A DNA stretch of 64,000 nucleotides from Myxococcales bacterium (GTDB lineage: Bacteria; Myxococcota_A; Polyangia; Polyangiales; Polyangiaceae): assembly GCA_016703425.1 (NCBI GenBank), contig JADJCA010000030.1:62001-126000 (forward strand), given 5' to 3'. The notes under the pieces were generated by a model that saw nothing but the letters and a program-made list of their open reading frames with translations, made no database searches and had not been told where the DNA came from. The first letter of the stretch is position 1. Every line of letters begins with the position of its first letter. Below, one piece after another: positions 33,986 to 42,378 of this stretch. A program made the position numbers and the translations under genes.

Positions 33986-35227
33986 TCATCGCGTGAAACG
34001 GACGTGCCGCCGCAGGTTCATGAAGGGCCGCTCGATCGCCATGGAGACGACGAAGGCCGCGGCGAAGGTGAGCGCGAGGTCGGCGGGAATGAACCACACC
34101 ATCGGCGACGGCGCCGCGGCGGCCCTCGCGGCCAACATCGGGTGGACCTTCATTGCAACGATGGGGTTCAGCAAGTAGGCGGCGTAGGCGAGCTGCGCGA
34201 AGGGGAAGAGCAGTCGCGACGACAAGGCTCGGCCGATGCGCCGGCCAAGGGGGTGGGACGACAGGGAAAATAGCAGGACGAAGGCCGTCGAGAGTCCGAA
34301 GACCGTCCGGTAGCTCGCCAAGAAGAGGATCTCCAGCGGGCGGGGCGAACCGAAGGCGAGGGGCCAGTGCGTCGCGAGAGCCGCGAGGACCAGGGCCACC
34401 AAGAAGACCCCGCCGCCCGCGGCGCCGGTCTTCGCGAGCGCGTTCATGACACGCGGCCTTCGGTAGAGATCCGCGGCGATGACCCCCGCCACGAGGGGCC
34501 CCACGCGCATCCAGGGCTTCGAATAGAGGGCGTCGTACGCGGGCGCCCAAAACTCCAGCGGCCTCGTCAAGACGATCTCCGAGTCAGCCACATGAAAGCC
34601 GCGGAGGTGAACGACTGCGCCGGCCACCGCGACAAACGCCAGCAGCAGTAGCGCTAGCACGAGCAAGCGTCGCGCCGCGCTCGCGCGAAAGAGCCACGGT
34701 GCCGCGAGGTAAAATTGCTCCTCGATGGAGAGCGACCAGGTCCAGCCCATGTTCACGTTCAAGATGGGCAAGAGGTTCGATACGTAGAGGAGGTTGGCCC
34801 AGGCGCGGCCCGGCGGTTCGCCAAGGACGACGACGTCGAGCAGGGTGGCGACGACCAGCGTGGGCCACAGCCGCATGAGGCGGCGGGCGAGGAAGCGCCC
34901 GACGCGAACGGTTTTGGAGGCGCGACGCTCGTCGTGGAGGATGCCGCCGATGAGAAATCCCGAGAGGACAAAGAAGACGTCGACGCCAAAGTCGCCGCGC
35001 CAAAGGGGCAGCATCCACGGTTCGTGAAGCAGCTCCACGTAGCGCGGCAACGGCAAGGCGATGAACGCGTACCAGCCGGCGTGGAAGAGAAGGACCCAAA
35101 GGACCGAGAGGGCTCGCAGGCCGTCGAGCGGGCGAAGGTGCGCGTCCTTGTTCGGCGCGACGAGAATGTGGCGCGCGTTTTCGCGGAGCGAGAACGACTC
35201 CCGGACAGCGGCAAGAGAGAGCGGCAC
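33986..35227 (-). CDS. Acyltransferase-3 membrane protein (second copy)
   Basis: A 413-residue acyltransferase-3 protein of the OafA/YrhL family, with about ten membrane segments. It contains LRPLDGLRALSVLWVLLFHAG with the conserved His, WRGDFGVDVFFVLSGFLIGG, RFLARRLMRLWPTLV, and WTWSLSIEEQFYLAAPWLF. It is not a close copy of the one at 30932-32092: only the family motifs are shared. The N-terminal 30 residues before the first helix are polar. Lying about 100 nt upstream of the GT-C-like gene on the same strand, it probably forms a unit with it. It would add an acyl group to an envelope sugar or lipid. Confidence 0.87.
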   Translation of the reverse strand: MPLSLAAVRESFSLRENARHILVAPNKDAHLRPLDGLRALSVLWVLLFHAGWYAFIALPLPRYVELLHEPWMLPLWRGDFGVDVFFVLSGFLIGGILHDERRASKTVRVGRFLARRLMRLWPTLVVATLLDVVVLGEPPGRAWANLLYVSNLLPILNVNMGWTWSLSIEEQFYLAAPWLFRASAARRLLVLALLLLAFVAVAGAVVHLRGFHVADSEIVLTRPLEFWAPAYDALYSKPWMRVGPLVAGVIAADLYRRPRVMNALAKTGAAGGGVFLVALVLAALATHWPLAFGSPRPLEILFLASYRTVFGLSTAFVLLFSLSSHPLGRRIGRALSSRLLFPFAQLAYAAYLLNPIVAMKVHPMLAARAAAAPSPMVWFIPADLALTFAAAFVVSMAIERPFMNLRRHVRFTR

Positions 35228-35444
35228 GTTTCGCGTGGAGTTTCGCAGGGGTTTCCGACTTTCGCCACGACCATCGCCGTTGGCCGGGCCCGCGCGGAGG
35301 CCTCACGAAGGCATCGGGCCACCGACGCGGGGGCTCGCCAATCGCGCGGGGACGCCTTAGGTTGACCCGACCGCGCGACCCTCGCGCAGAACGCACGGGG
35401 CGAGGCGCCCGTCCCGGATGTTAGCCAAGGCGCTCGGTGTTTCG

Positions 35445-35849
35445 ATGACGCAGCAAATCACTTCGGAAAATTTCGAATCGATCGTGGCCAAAGAGGGACT
35501 TGTCGTCCTCGACTTCTGGGCGAGCTGGTGCGGCCCCTGCCGCACCTTCGCTCCCGTGTTTGAAGCTGCGTCGGAGCGCCATCCGAACATCACCTGGGGC
35601 AAGATCAACACCGAGGAGCAAGAAGAGCTCGCCGGGGCGCTGGCCATCAAAGCCATCCCCACGTTGATGGTCTTCCGGGACGGTGTCCTCATCTTTCGAG
35701 AGTCGGGCGCGGTGCCGGGACCTGTCCTCGACGAGATCGTCGAGAAGGTCTCCGCCCTCGACATGAACGAGGTCCGCCGACAAATCGCTGAGCACGAAGC
35801 GGCTCACGCGCGCGGCGAATGCAGCCACGACCACGGCCACGAGCACTGA
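35445..35849 (+). CDS. Thioredoxin with His-rich tail
   Basis: A 134-residue cytoplasmic thioredoxin. The active site is Cys29-Gly-Pro-Cys32 in DFWASWCGPCRTF, and AIKAIPTLMVFRDG carries the cis-proline loop. The C-terminus runs past the usual thioredoxin end through MNEVRRQIAEHEAAHARG into ECSHDHGHEH, a His/Asp/Cys-rich tail that could bind a divalent metal. ATG 35445 is chosen because MTQQITSENFE aligns with thioredoxin starts; an in-frame ATG at 35418 would add nine residues. It stands alone, divergent from the acyltransferase. Confidence 0.9.
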   Translation: MTQQITSENFESIVAKEGLVVLDFWASWCGPCRTFAPVFEAASERHPNITWGKINTEEQEELAGALAIKAIPTLMVFRDGVLIFRESGAVPGPVLDEIVEKVSALDMNEVRRQIAEHEAAHARGECSHDHGHEH

Positions 35850-35859
35850 AGCGCGTCGT

Positions 35860-36741
35860 TCAAAAAGTGACGTGAAGAGAGAGGCCCGGCGTTGGGAGCA
35901 CGTCCTTCGCCGTGGCCCAGGTGCCGCGCTCGGCGTGACCGACCTTGGCGAGCGCCAGCGCTGGTGGCGCCGAGAGCCCGGTTACTCCGGGAACGAGCTC
36001 CACACGCGCGCGGTCCGGCCGCGTCGCCAAGATGGTTCCCACGATGCTGCTCGCGACCACGATCCCGGTGCCGATGAAGAGCGGCGCAAAGTCGAACTTC
36101 TTTGTGCAAGTGCCCTTGGAGCAGTCTTCTGACGGGTTGAGTAGGGGCAGGAACATGAGCGTGAGGCCCGCCCCCAGGCCGGCGATCAAGACGACGATAC
36201 CGGCGGTTCGTAGCCCCGCGCGCGAGCTGTATTCGCCGTTCAGTTGGCTGGGCCCGCTAGGCACAACGACGCGCCGCGCGATGATGGGTTTGCCGTCTCC
36301 GCTCGAGAGCGCAAGCTCGTAGGTGCCGGGAGCAAGCTGGGCCGTGCAAGGCGCCGTGCACAGAGACTTGAACGAGTGCTCCTCCGAGATGCCTGAAATT
36401 CGGTAGCCCGTAACGACGCCGTAGGAGCTCCCGGTGACCACGTGCAGCGTCAAGTCGGAGGTGCCTCGAAAGGCGAGCGTGGCGCCGCCTTCTGGGGCGC
36501 TGGCGGGCGCGGCCGCCGCCTTGTCAGCGCCGGCGTACTCGACCTCAGAGAACGCGAAGCGCTTCTTCTCGCCAGCGAGGACCACGATCTCCACGTGGTC
36601 GCCGGGGACCAGCTCGCTGATGGTTCCCTTGTAGATGGCGCCGCTCTTGAGGCGCACGACGTCGGGCGCGCCTTGCGCGGAGGCCGTGGTCGAGGCGAAG
36701 AGCGAAAGGGCGAGCGCTGCCGCGGAGAGGACCGTCTTCAT
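35860..36741 (-). CDS. Exported GLUG/PEGA-like protein (paralogue 2)
   Basis: A 293-residue protein with a signal peptide ending STTASA. Its mature start, DVVRLKSGAIYKGTISELVPGDHV, aligns clearly with the start of the protein at 26714-27559, and its KSLCTAPCTAQLAPGTYELALSSG segment aligns with that protein's TSPCDIALPLDGAYRVTG. Two hydrophobic segments follow (RTAGIVVLIAGLGAGLTLMF, GTGIVVASSIVGTILA). It ends about 10 nt from the thioredoxin gene in convergent orientation. The ATG at 36741 begins the signal peptide. The shared layout suggests an envelope family of unknown function. Confidence 0.75.
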   Translation of the reverse strand: MKTVLSAAALALSLFASTTASAQGAPDVVRLKSGAIYKGTISELVPGDHVEIVVLAGEKKRFAFSEVEYAGADKAAAAPASAPEGGATLAFRGTSDLTLHVVTGSSYGVVTGYRISGISEEHSFKSLCTAPCTAQLAPGTYELALSSGDGKPIIARRVVVPSGPSQLNGEYSSRAGLRTAGIVVLIAGLGAGLTLMFLPLLNPSEDCSKGTCTKKFDFAPLFIGTGIVVASSIVGTILATRPDRARVELVPGVTGLSAPPALALAKVGHAERGTWATAKDVLPTPGLSLHVTF

Positions 36742-36795
36742 CGTGGCGAGCCTACCTCGACTCGTAACCCTTGTGACCCTCTCCAAACGCGCGAA

Positions 36796-36821
36796 GCCCT
36801 CGCTCCCGAGGGAACGAGGGC
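36796..36821 (-). terminator. Strong hairpin, likely terminator of the 36860-39253 gene
   Basis: Read on the minus strand, GCCCTCGTTCCC pairs with GGGAGCGAGGGC, giving a near-perfect 12-bp stem with one G-T wobble. It lies about 40 nt after the stop of the lipoprotein gene. The T-run after it is weak (TTCGCGCGTTT). One arm is repeated nearby (GGGAACGAGGGC at 36826-36837), so an alternative stem could form. Confidence 0.55.
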
Positions 36822-36859
36822 CCGCGGGAACGAGGGCTCGCCAGCGCTAGCTTCGGCGG

Positions 36860-39253
36860 TCAGTCGTCACGGACCTTGATGGTCCACTGGTTGAAGTGGG
36901 CGCCGCCCTCCTTGCAAGCGGGGCAATTGTAGATCTCGTCGGCGGAGGCCGTGGAGACGGCTCCCTTGTCGACCATCGTCATGCTCACGAAGGCCTTCTT
37001 CTTGGGAATGACGCGGGAGATCTCGACGCTGTCGCCGGTCTTGCGCCAGCCTTCCGCACCTTGCTCAACGACGGGGCACTTCATCTTCGTGTCGCTCGTG
37101 ATCTTGCAGACGCCGTTCGGACCGACCAGGTCGAAGGTGAACGTGGTGTCCCACTGCTCGCCGTTGGCCTCGGCTTCGTGGCGCTTCACTTCGCGCGAGT
37201 CTTTGGTCTCGAGGAGAACGCCGCGCTTGGGCGCGCAGGTGGCGCGGGCGCCGGCCGCTTCTCGGTAGAGCTTGGTGCAGGCCTTGTCGTAGTCCTTCAC
37301 GTTGAGCGCCTTCCACTCATCCTTGAGGCCCCCCGCGCTCTCAGCGGCGCCGTTCATCTCGGGCGTGTGGAAGACGAACATGAGGTCCTTCGACTCCTTC
37401 GTCGAAGCGCGGACCGAGACTTGCGTCCCCTGGCCCATGCTGCGCTCGCCGATCTCACGGCGGTTCTCGTCGATGCCGTTCGAGAAGGGGCTCGCGTCGA
37501 AGCGCCGGTGCGTGCGCTCGCGCCCGTTGGCGACGGCGTAGTGATCGTAGGTGCTGGTGTCGGCGCCGCCTTCTTTCCATTCGCGGAGCTTGCCACCGAA
37601 GCCGGCGCAGGCGCTCTTGCGGCTGCCATCGGCGGCCGTGAGGATGTCGCAGTTGACGACGGTGCCGACGTAGATCATGTCGACGTCGCCCTTGGCCGGG
37701 AGCATCGGCAACATGCGCGGGTCGGCGGCCCATTGGCGGTGGTCGGCCTCGTCGAGCCAAATGCGCGGGCCGACGAACTTGTTCTTCACCGTCGCGACTT
37801 CGAGATCGCGCAGGACCTGCATCGGCGCCTTGTCGGCGGTGGCGATGCGTTCGCTCTCGACCTCGGCCTTGATCTCAGCGTTGCGACCGAGCCAGGCGGC
37901 CGTGTCGCTCGCTTTGAGAGCGTACGCGTCGGCCCAAGCCTTGAGGCGCGCTGCCGTGACGACCGGCTTGTCGGTCGCCAAGTGGGCGCGCCGCTTCTCG
38001 GCGTTCTCCGCGTCGCTGAACTGGAGCTCTGCGAAGCCGTTCAGGATGGCGCCCTGGAGCCCCTCGCTGGAGATGATGGCTTTGCGCGAGGGCTTACCGG
38101 CTTCTGCCACCGGCGGCAGCGCGGCGTAGATGTTGTCGACGAACGACGTCGCGAGCTCCGTCGGCGTGTACGGCTCGTAGATCAGCCGCTCGGTGGCCGG
38201 TGCCGCTAGGCCTTGCGTCTCGGCGGGCGCCAGGATGTTCGCCTTGAGCACGTTGCCTTCGACGTGGCCCGTCTCCTCGCGCGAGTAGCCGGCGGCGCGA
38301 AGCATGTTGGCCTTGAGCGGGTAGTTCACGCCCAGGTTCAAGTTGGTGTACGCGAGGCCCGAGCAGTAGACCTCGGGGATGTCTTCGCCCTTGAGCGCCT
38401 TCTCTTTGAAGGTGCGGAGGTCGGCGACGGTCTGCAGGCGAAGGTCGAAGAAGTCGGCGAAGGGCGAGCGGTCGTCGGTGATGAAGCCCCAGTTGCGGGC
38501 GTTGAGGCCGTAGGCCTTCGACGTCTCCGCCGACATACCCTTGGGGCGATAGCGGAAGATGTGGAAGGGCGTCTGCCGGTCGGGGCTGTGGTTGAACTGC
38601 GGCCCGTAGTTGTTCGGGTTGTCGATGTGGTGCCGGGCGATGACCTTGCCCTGCGCGTCCTTGTACTCGTAGTACATGGCCACGTGGCTCGTGCGCCGAT
38701 CCATGAGCGACTTCTGGTCTGACTGCTCCGGGTGGAAGTAGACCATCACGTCGCCGTTTTGCATCCACTCGGCGATGTGCTTCTGGTCGAGCGGGTCGGT
38801 CTCCTTGAGCATCGGGATGATGTTCAAGCGAAGGCCCTTGACGCTGGTGTTGGCCTCGGCCCCTTCAAGCCTGACGACCGGCGTCTCTTCCGTCGGTGCG
38901 ACGAGCGAGTGGTCATCCTTGTAGCGGAACGCTTGGTCCCACACGATGAGGCCCTGTTGCTCCATCGCAGCGCACGCGGCCGCGGGCTGGCCTTGCGCGT
39001 CCACCTTGCAGAGGCCGGCTTCGTGGGGCGCGAGGCCGAAGAAGTACTTCGACGTGCAGCTCTGCCCACCGCAGTAGGAGGCCTTCACCTTCTTCATATC
39101 GACGATCCAGTCGCCGGGCTTGCTGATGGTGACGGTGCTGAGCGCGCCCTCGTCGTCCTCTTCGGTTGCCTCCTCCGTCGACGAGCACGCGGGTGCGAGC
39201 GTCGCGAGAAGTCCCATCGCCCAAAGAACCGAACTGTTGCGGAGCCAGCTCAT
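36860..39253 (-). CDS. Large lipoprotein with possible permuted papain (NlpC/P60-like) domain
   Basis: A 797-residue lipoprotein. AGGGG stands 6-7 nt before ATG 39253 and supports this start over ATG 39259, two codons upstream. The lipobox is LAPAC (Cys23). Residues 160-310 resemble the permuted papain group (YiiX, peptidase C92): NGDVMVYFH, then TSHVAMYYEY with His190, and EVYCSGLAYTNLN with Cys297. That order, His before Cys, is diagnostic of the permuted fold. The remaining 480 residues contain no motif I recognise; RIWLDEADHRQW and CPACKEGG at the C-terminus are notable. If the papain reading holds, it would be an exported peptidase, amidase or lipid hydrolase. It may equally be catalytically inert. 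Confidence 0.72.
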   Translation of the reverse strand: MSWLRNSSVLWAMGLLATLAPACSSTEEATEEDDEGALSTVTISKPGDWIVDMKKVKASYCGGQSCTSKYFFGLAPHEAGLCKVDAQGQPAAACAAMEQQGLIVWDQAFRYKDDHSLVAPTEETPVVRLEGAEANTSVKGLRLNIIPMLKETDPLDQKHIAEWMQNGDVMVYFHPEQSDQKSLMDRRTSHVAMYYEYKDAQGKVIARHHIDNPNNYGPQFNHSPDRQTPFHIFRYRPKGMSAETSKAYGLNARNWGFITDDRSPFADFFDLRLQTVADLRTFKEKALKGEDIPEVYCSGLAYTNLNLGVNYPLKANMLRAAGYSREETGHVEGNVLKANILAPAETQGLAAPATERLIYEPYTPTELATSFVDNIYAALPPVAEAGKPSRKAIISSEGLQGAILNGFAELQFSDAENAEKRRAHLATDKPVVTAARLKAWADAYALKASDTAAWLGRNAEIKAEVESERIATADKAPMQVLRDLEVATVKNKFVGPRIWLDEADHRQWAADPRMLPMLPAKGDVDMIYVGTVVNCDILTAADGSRKSACAGFGGKLREWKEGGADTSTYDHYAVANGRERTHRRFDASPFSNGIDENRREIGERSMGQGTQVSVRASTKESKDLMFVFHTPEMNGAAESAGGLKDEWKALNVKDYDKACTKLYREAAGARATCAPKRGVLLETKDSREVKRHEAEANGEQWDTTFTFDLVGPNGVCKITSDTKMKCPVVEQGAEGWRKTGDSVEISRVIPKKKAFVSMTMVDKGAVSTASADEIYNCPACKEGGAHFNQWTIKVRDD

Positions 39254-39464
39254 GATCATCCCCTATTCAAGGTCGTCTGTAGCGACGACACCCACCCTGG
39301 AGCACGTTCCGGGCCACGCCTTCTGCGGGGAAAATCGCTGAGAAACGTTGGCGGAAGGTGGATCGACGGCGACTGGGGGCTGGTCGGTGTAGGTGACACC
39401 CGAAGGCCACACTGGTCATTTCAGGAGCTTGCGGGCGCGGGCTGACCCATGAGGAAAGCGCGTC

Positions 39465-39494
39465 CACGGGCACGGGCACGTTCACGTTTACGGG
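39465..39494. repeat. Hexamer tandem array 1
   Basis: Five adjacent hexamers read CACGGG CACGGG CACGTT CACGTT TACGGG, all fitting YACGKK. The array lies between the TM2-domain gene and the upstream end of the permuted-papain lipoprotein gene. The same CACGTT unit recurs in array 2 at 44349-44372. Confidence 0.6.
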
Positions 39495-39497
39495 GAG

Positions 39498-39524
39498 CCA
39501 CCCAGAGGGGCTCTCCGCGGGTGG
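39498..39524 (-). terminator. Hairpin downstream of TM2-domain gene
   Basis: CCACCC and GGGTGG can pair around an inner GAG/CTC. The hairpin starts 2 nt after the stop of the TM2-domain gene (minus strand). No T-run follows, so it may be a factor-dependent or structural signal, not a classic terminator. Confidence 0.35.
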
Positions 39525-39525
39525 T

Positions 39526-39867
39526 TCAGTCCTCGCGCAGGGGCCGCCCTTGTGCGTCGGGGACCTTGCCTTCGAGCATGCGAATGCCGTCGACGATGGG
39601 CCACAAGACGCCAGCTCCGCACGTCCCCCAGGTCACGAGGATCTGGAGGAACCCAAGCTTGGTGTACCCGAGGTAGAAGCGTCCGGCGCCAAGACCACCC
39701 AGGAGAATCTGGAGGAGGCCCGCGGTCCGACGACCCTTGTCGGACACCACCAGGCCCGTCGACGCCTGGATGACGTGTGGGGCCAGGTCGGGGGCCAGGT
39801 CGAGCGGGCCCGCGCGCGGACGCGTCGCGTCCTCCGCAGGAAGGCCTCGCCCGTCGTCCCCCGCCAT
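39526..39867 (-). CDS. TM2-domain membrane protein
   Basis: A 113-residue protein. After about 45 polar residues comes a TM2 domain: GRRTAGLLQILLGGLGAGRFYLG, then GFLQILVTWGTCGAGVLWPIVDGIRML, two membrane helices separated by a short loop with the family's GxxRFYLG. Members are small inner-membrane proteins of mostly unknown role. ATG 39867 (MAGDDGRGL) is used; upstream codons in frame are Ser/Arg-rich and look non-coding. It follows the OmpA-family gene by 22 nt and completes a three-gene operon. Confidence 0.83.
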   Translation of the reverse strand: MAGDDGRGLPAEDATRPRAGPLDLAPDLAPHVIQASTGLVVSDKGRRTAGLLQILLGGLGAGRFYLGYTKLGFLQILVTWGTCGAGVLWPIVDGIRMLEGKVPDAQGRPLRED

Positions 39868-39889
39868 GTTCGCGCTTGAGCCTCGCCCG

Positions 39890-40759
39890 CTACTTGCGCT
39901 CCGGCGGCGAGACGATGATCTCGACACGACGGTTTTGCGCTCGGCCTTCCGGCGTCTTGTTGTCGGAGATGGGGCGGTCGGGGCCGATGCCCGCGGCCTT
40001 GACGCGCTCGGGCTGGATGCCGCGCGACACGAAGTGAGCTCGCACCGACTCGGCGCGCTTCAGGCCCAGGTCCATGTTGTAGCCGCGTGCGCCTTGCGCG
40101 TCGGTGTGCCCCTCGACGACGACGTCGCGATCGGGCGCCGCCTTCAGCGTCGTGACGACGTTGTCGAGGGCGCTGATGGCGCCCGGCAAGAGGACCGATT
40201 GATTCGACGGGAAGAGCACCGCACCGGAGATGGTGATGACGGTTCCGCGGCTCTCTTCCTTGATGGCCGCCAACTTCGCGAGTTGCTCCAGGGCTTCCTT
40301 GTTGCGGCGCTCGAGGTCGACGCGCTGCTGCTGCTCCATGGCCAGCTTGTTCTTGGTCTCTTCGAGCGCCTTCTTGGTGGCGTGGAGCTCCGTCTGCGTC
40401 GCTTGACCGACTTCCTTTTGCGCGAGCGACTTCTGTTGGTCGGCGCCGAGCGCACCGGCACGCGCCTCGGCGATCTGCGCCTTGCGGAGCGCTACGTAGG
40501 CCTTGTCGCGAACGTCGGGCTCGTCGCCGCGGTCGTCGAAGGCGCGCTCGGCGTCGTCGAGCGACTTCTTGGCGACGTGCACCTGCGCCGGCGCGAGCTT
40601 GCCGGCGACGCCGCTCTCGGCGCGCTGGTAAGCGGCACGGGCTTCGACGAGCTCCTTCGGCGGCTGCGCCGAGCCACAGCCGAGAGAGAGCGGCGCTGAA
40701 GATAGAAGGGCAAGAGAGAAGAAGGCCGGAGCCCAGGGCCCGTGGAGCATGCGTTTCAT
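39890..40759 (-). CDS. OmpA-family lipoprotein with DUF4398-like N-terminus
   Basis: A 289-residue outer-membrane lipoprotein (signal ending LSLGC). Residues 35-160 form a long helical segment resembling DUF4398 (ELVEARAAYQRAESGVAGKLAP and KLAMEQQQRVDLERRNKEALEQ), probably coiled coil. The last 110 residues are an OmpA-like peptidoglycan-binding domain: FPSNQSVLLPGAISALDNV, VVVEGHTDAQGARGYNMDLGLKRAESV, and GPDRPISDNKTPEGRAQNRRVEIIV. It anchors the outer membrane to peptidoglycan. Its start overlaps the stop of the upstream DUF4398 lipoprotein gene (ATGA at 40756-40759). Confidence 0.9.
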   Translation of the reverse strand: MKRMLHGPWAPAFFSLALLSSAPLSLGCGSAQPPKELVEARAAYQRAESGVAGKLAPAQVHVAKKSLDDAERAFDDRGDEPDVRDKAYVALRKAQIAEARAGALGADQQKSLAQKEVGQATQTELHATKKALEETKNKLAMEQQQRVDLERRNKEALEQLAKLAAIKEESRGTVITISGAVLFPSNQSVLLPGAISALDNVVTTLKAAPDRDVVVEGHTDAQGARGYNMDLGLKRAESVRAHFVSRGIQPERVKAAGIGPDRPISDNKTPEGRAQNRRVEIIVSPPERK

Positions 40760-41118
40760 TTCCCGTCACCCTTGAGTCGTTGTTTGGCGGTCTTCGCCTC
40801 GTCGAGCGCTTGCTGCGCCTGGTTCTTGAAGTTCGCCTCGCGAGCCAAGGCCTCGGCGAGCTCGGCGTCGGCCTCCGCGCGCATGAGCACGAGCTCGGCC
40901 CGCTGGTTGTTGCCGTCAGCGATCATCTGTTTGGCCTGCTCGACCTGCTCTTGCGCGAGCTTGAGGTGGAGCGACGCCTGCGGGACGGCCGTGGCGTTGA
41001 CCTCTTGGGCCACGCGAACGGCGGCCTGCGACGATACGAGGCGCTCGGTGGGGGCGGGGTAGGAGCCGCACGCAAGAAAGCCGAGTGCGGCGGCCGCGAT
41101 CGCGAAACGTTGTCTCAT
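40756..41118 (-). CDS. DUF4398-domain lipoprotein
   Basis: A 120-residue lipoprotein with lipobox GFLAC (near residue 18). The rest is one long helical domain (TERLVSSQAAVRVAQEV, LHLKLAQEQVEQAKQMIADG, AELVLMRAEADAELAEALAREA), the DUF4398 pattern, which repeats in the N-terminal part of the downstream OmpA protein. The GGAGA upstream of ATG 41118 is a good ribosome-binding site. The pair probably forms a coiled-coil assembly at the outer membrane; the family has no defined biochemical role. Confidence 0.85.
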   Translation of the reverse strand: MRQRFAIAAAALGFLACGSYPAPTERLVSSQAAVRVAQEVNATAVPQASLHLKLAQEQVEQAKQMIADGNNQRAELVLMRAEADAELAEALAREANFKNQAQQALDEAKTAKQRLKGDGK

Positions 41119-41245
41119 GAGGGATCTCCGAAAGTCCGCCAACGCGGACGTCGCAGTTTACCCATTTCCGAAGGCCACGTGCGCGACTTCCTGCCGGTAG
41201 CGACGGGACCGCCAAAGTATCCGCGAAGGCGCTAACCTCCGTTGC

Positions 41246-42358
41246 GTGCGGCCGGAAGACGAACTTGCGCTCCTCATGAGGCCTGCCGGCGGTGGTGTCT
41301 ACCTGGTGTCCACGGGCCGACGAGAGCAAGTGGCGTTGCAGCAAGCGGTCTACGGCGCTGCCACCGAGACCGCCGTCGACGCGGCTTGGCGCGCCGACCT
41401 CGAACGCATCAAGGATGCGCGCGTGGCGCTCTTGGCGGTGCCCAGCGATGTCGGGGCCGGTTTCTTGCGCGGTGCCAACATGGGGCCTGCCGCTCTCCGC
41501 GACGCCATGCTCGCCGCGCACCCCAACCTTCGCGAGCGCTCGCGGGCAGCGCGCGTCGTCGACGTCGGCGACGTCTTCGTCGTGCCGCAGCTCTTGCACG
41601 ACGAGATGCTCTCGCAGGCGCAGCTCGAGCGCTCGCGCGTGGCGCTCTACCCGGGCGTCGCGGAGGGGGCCCGCGCGCTTCTGCCGGTGGCACCGCTGTC
41701 GATGGCCGAGCGGGTCATCGACCTGCTCTTCACGCTCAACGCGGGCCTTCGCCTGATGGTCTTCGGTGGCGATCACTCGGTGGCGTGGCCCGTCGCATCG
41801 GCACTGGCGCGCCGCGACCGACGAGGCCTCGCCATCGTGCAATTCGACGCGCACACCGACCTGCTCGAGGAACGGCTGGGCGTGCCCTACTGTTTCGCCA
41901 CGTGGTCGCGCCACGCGGCGCGGCTGCTCGAGCGCCCCGACCGGATGGTTCAGGTGGGCATTCGCGCCACGAGGCACGAGCGGAGCCATTGGGAACGCGA
42001 AACGGGCGTTGTGCAGGTGTGGGCCGACGAGTGCCGTCGCGATGGCGCCTTGGCGGCGCAGCGCATCGTCGAAGCGCTGGCGGCGTCGGGCGCGACGCGC
42101 GTGTACATCTCCAACGACATCGACGGCACCGACGAAGCCTTCGCCGACGCGACGGGGACCCCGGAGCCCGACGGCCTCGCTCCCGAGTTTGTGGTGGACG
42201 TCATTCGCAAAATTGGTGAGCGCTTCGAGGTCGTTGCCGGTGACGTGATGGAGGTTGCACCGCCGCTGGAGCGGACGCCCGGCGGCCGAGCGCGCACCCT
42301 TGCGACGGCGATGCGCTACATCGACGCGACCCTCGAGGGGCTCCTGCGTGCGCCGTAA
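41246..42358 (+). CDS. Arginase/agmatinase-family ureohydrolase
   Basis: A 370-residue metal-dependent hydrolase of the ureohydrolase fold. Metal-binding marks are GGDHS at 174-178 (His177), DAHTD at 201-205 (Asp201, His203, Asp205) and a third DIDGTDEAFADATGTPEPDG with two further acidic ligands. The first 170 residues include DVGAGFLRGANMGPAALRDAM, the family's N-terminal signature. Members hydrolyse guanidinium groups of arginine, agmatine, guanidinobutyrate or related compounds to give urea. The protein is longer than most agmatinases, by about 60 residues at the front. It starts with GTG 41246; no ATG option precedes the family-like part. The exact substrate is undetermined. Confidence 0.88.
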   Translation: MRPEDELALLMRPAGGGVYLVSTGRREQVALQQAVYGAATETAVDAAWRADLERIKDARVALLAVPSDVGAGFLRGANMGPAALRDAMLAAHPNLRERSRAARVVDVGDVFVVPQLLHDEMLSQAQLERSRVALYPGVAEGARALLPVAPLSMAERVIDLLFTLNAGLRLMVFGGDHSVAWPVASALARRDRRGLAIVQFDAHTDLLEERLGVPYCFATWSRHAARLLERPDRMVQVGIRATRHERSHWERETGVVQVWADECRRDGALAAQRIVEALAASGATRVYISNDIDGTDEAFADATGTPEPDGLAPEFVVDVIRKIGERFEVVAGDVMEVAPPLERTPGGRARTLATAMRYIDATLEGLLRAP

Positions 42359-42378
42359 CGGAAACGGACCGCCGCGCA

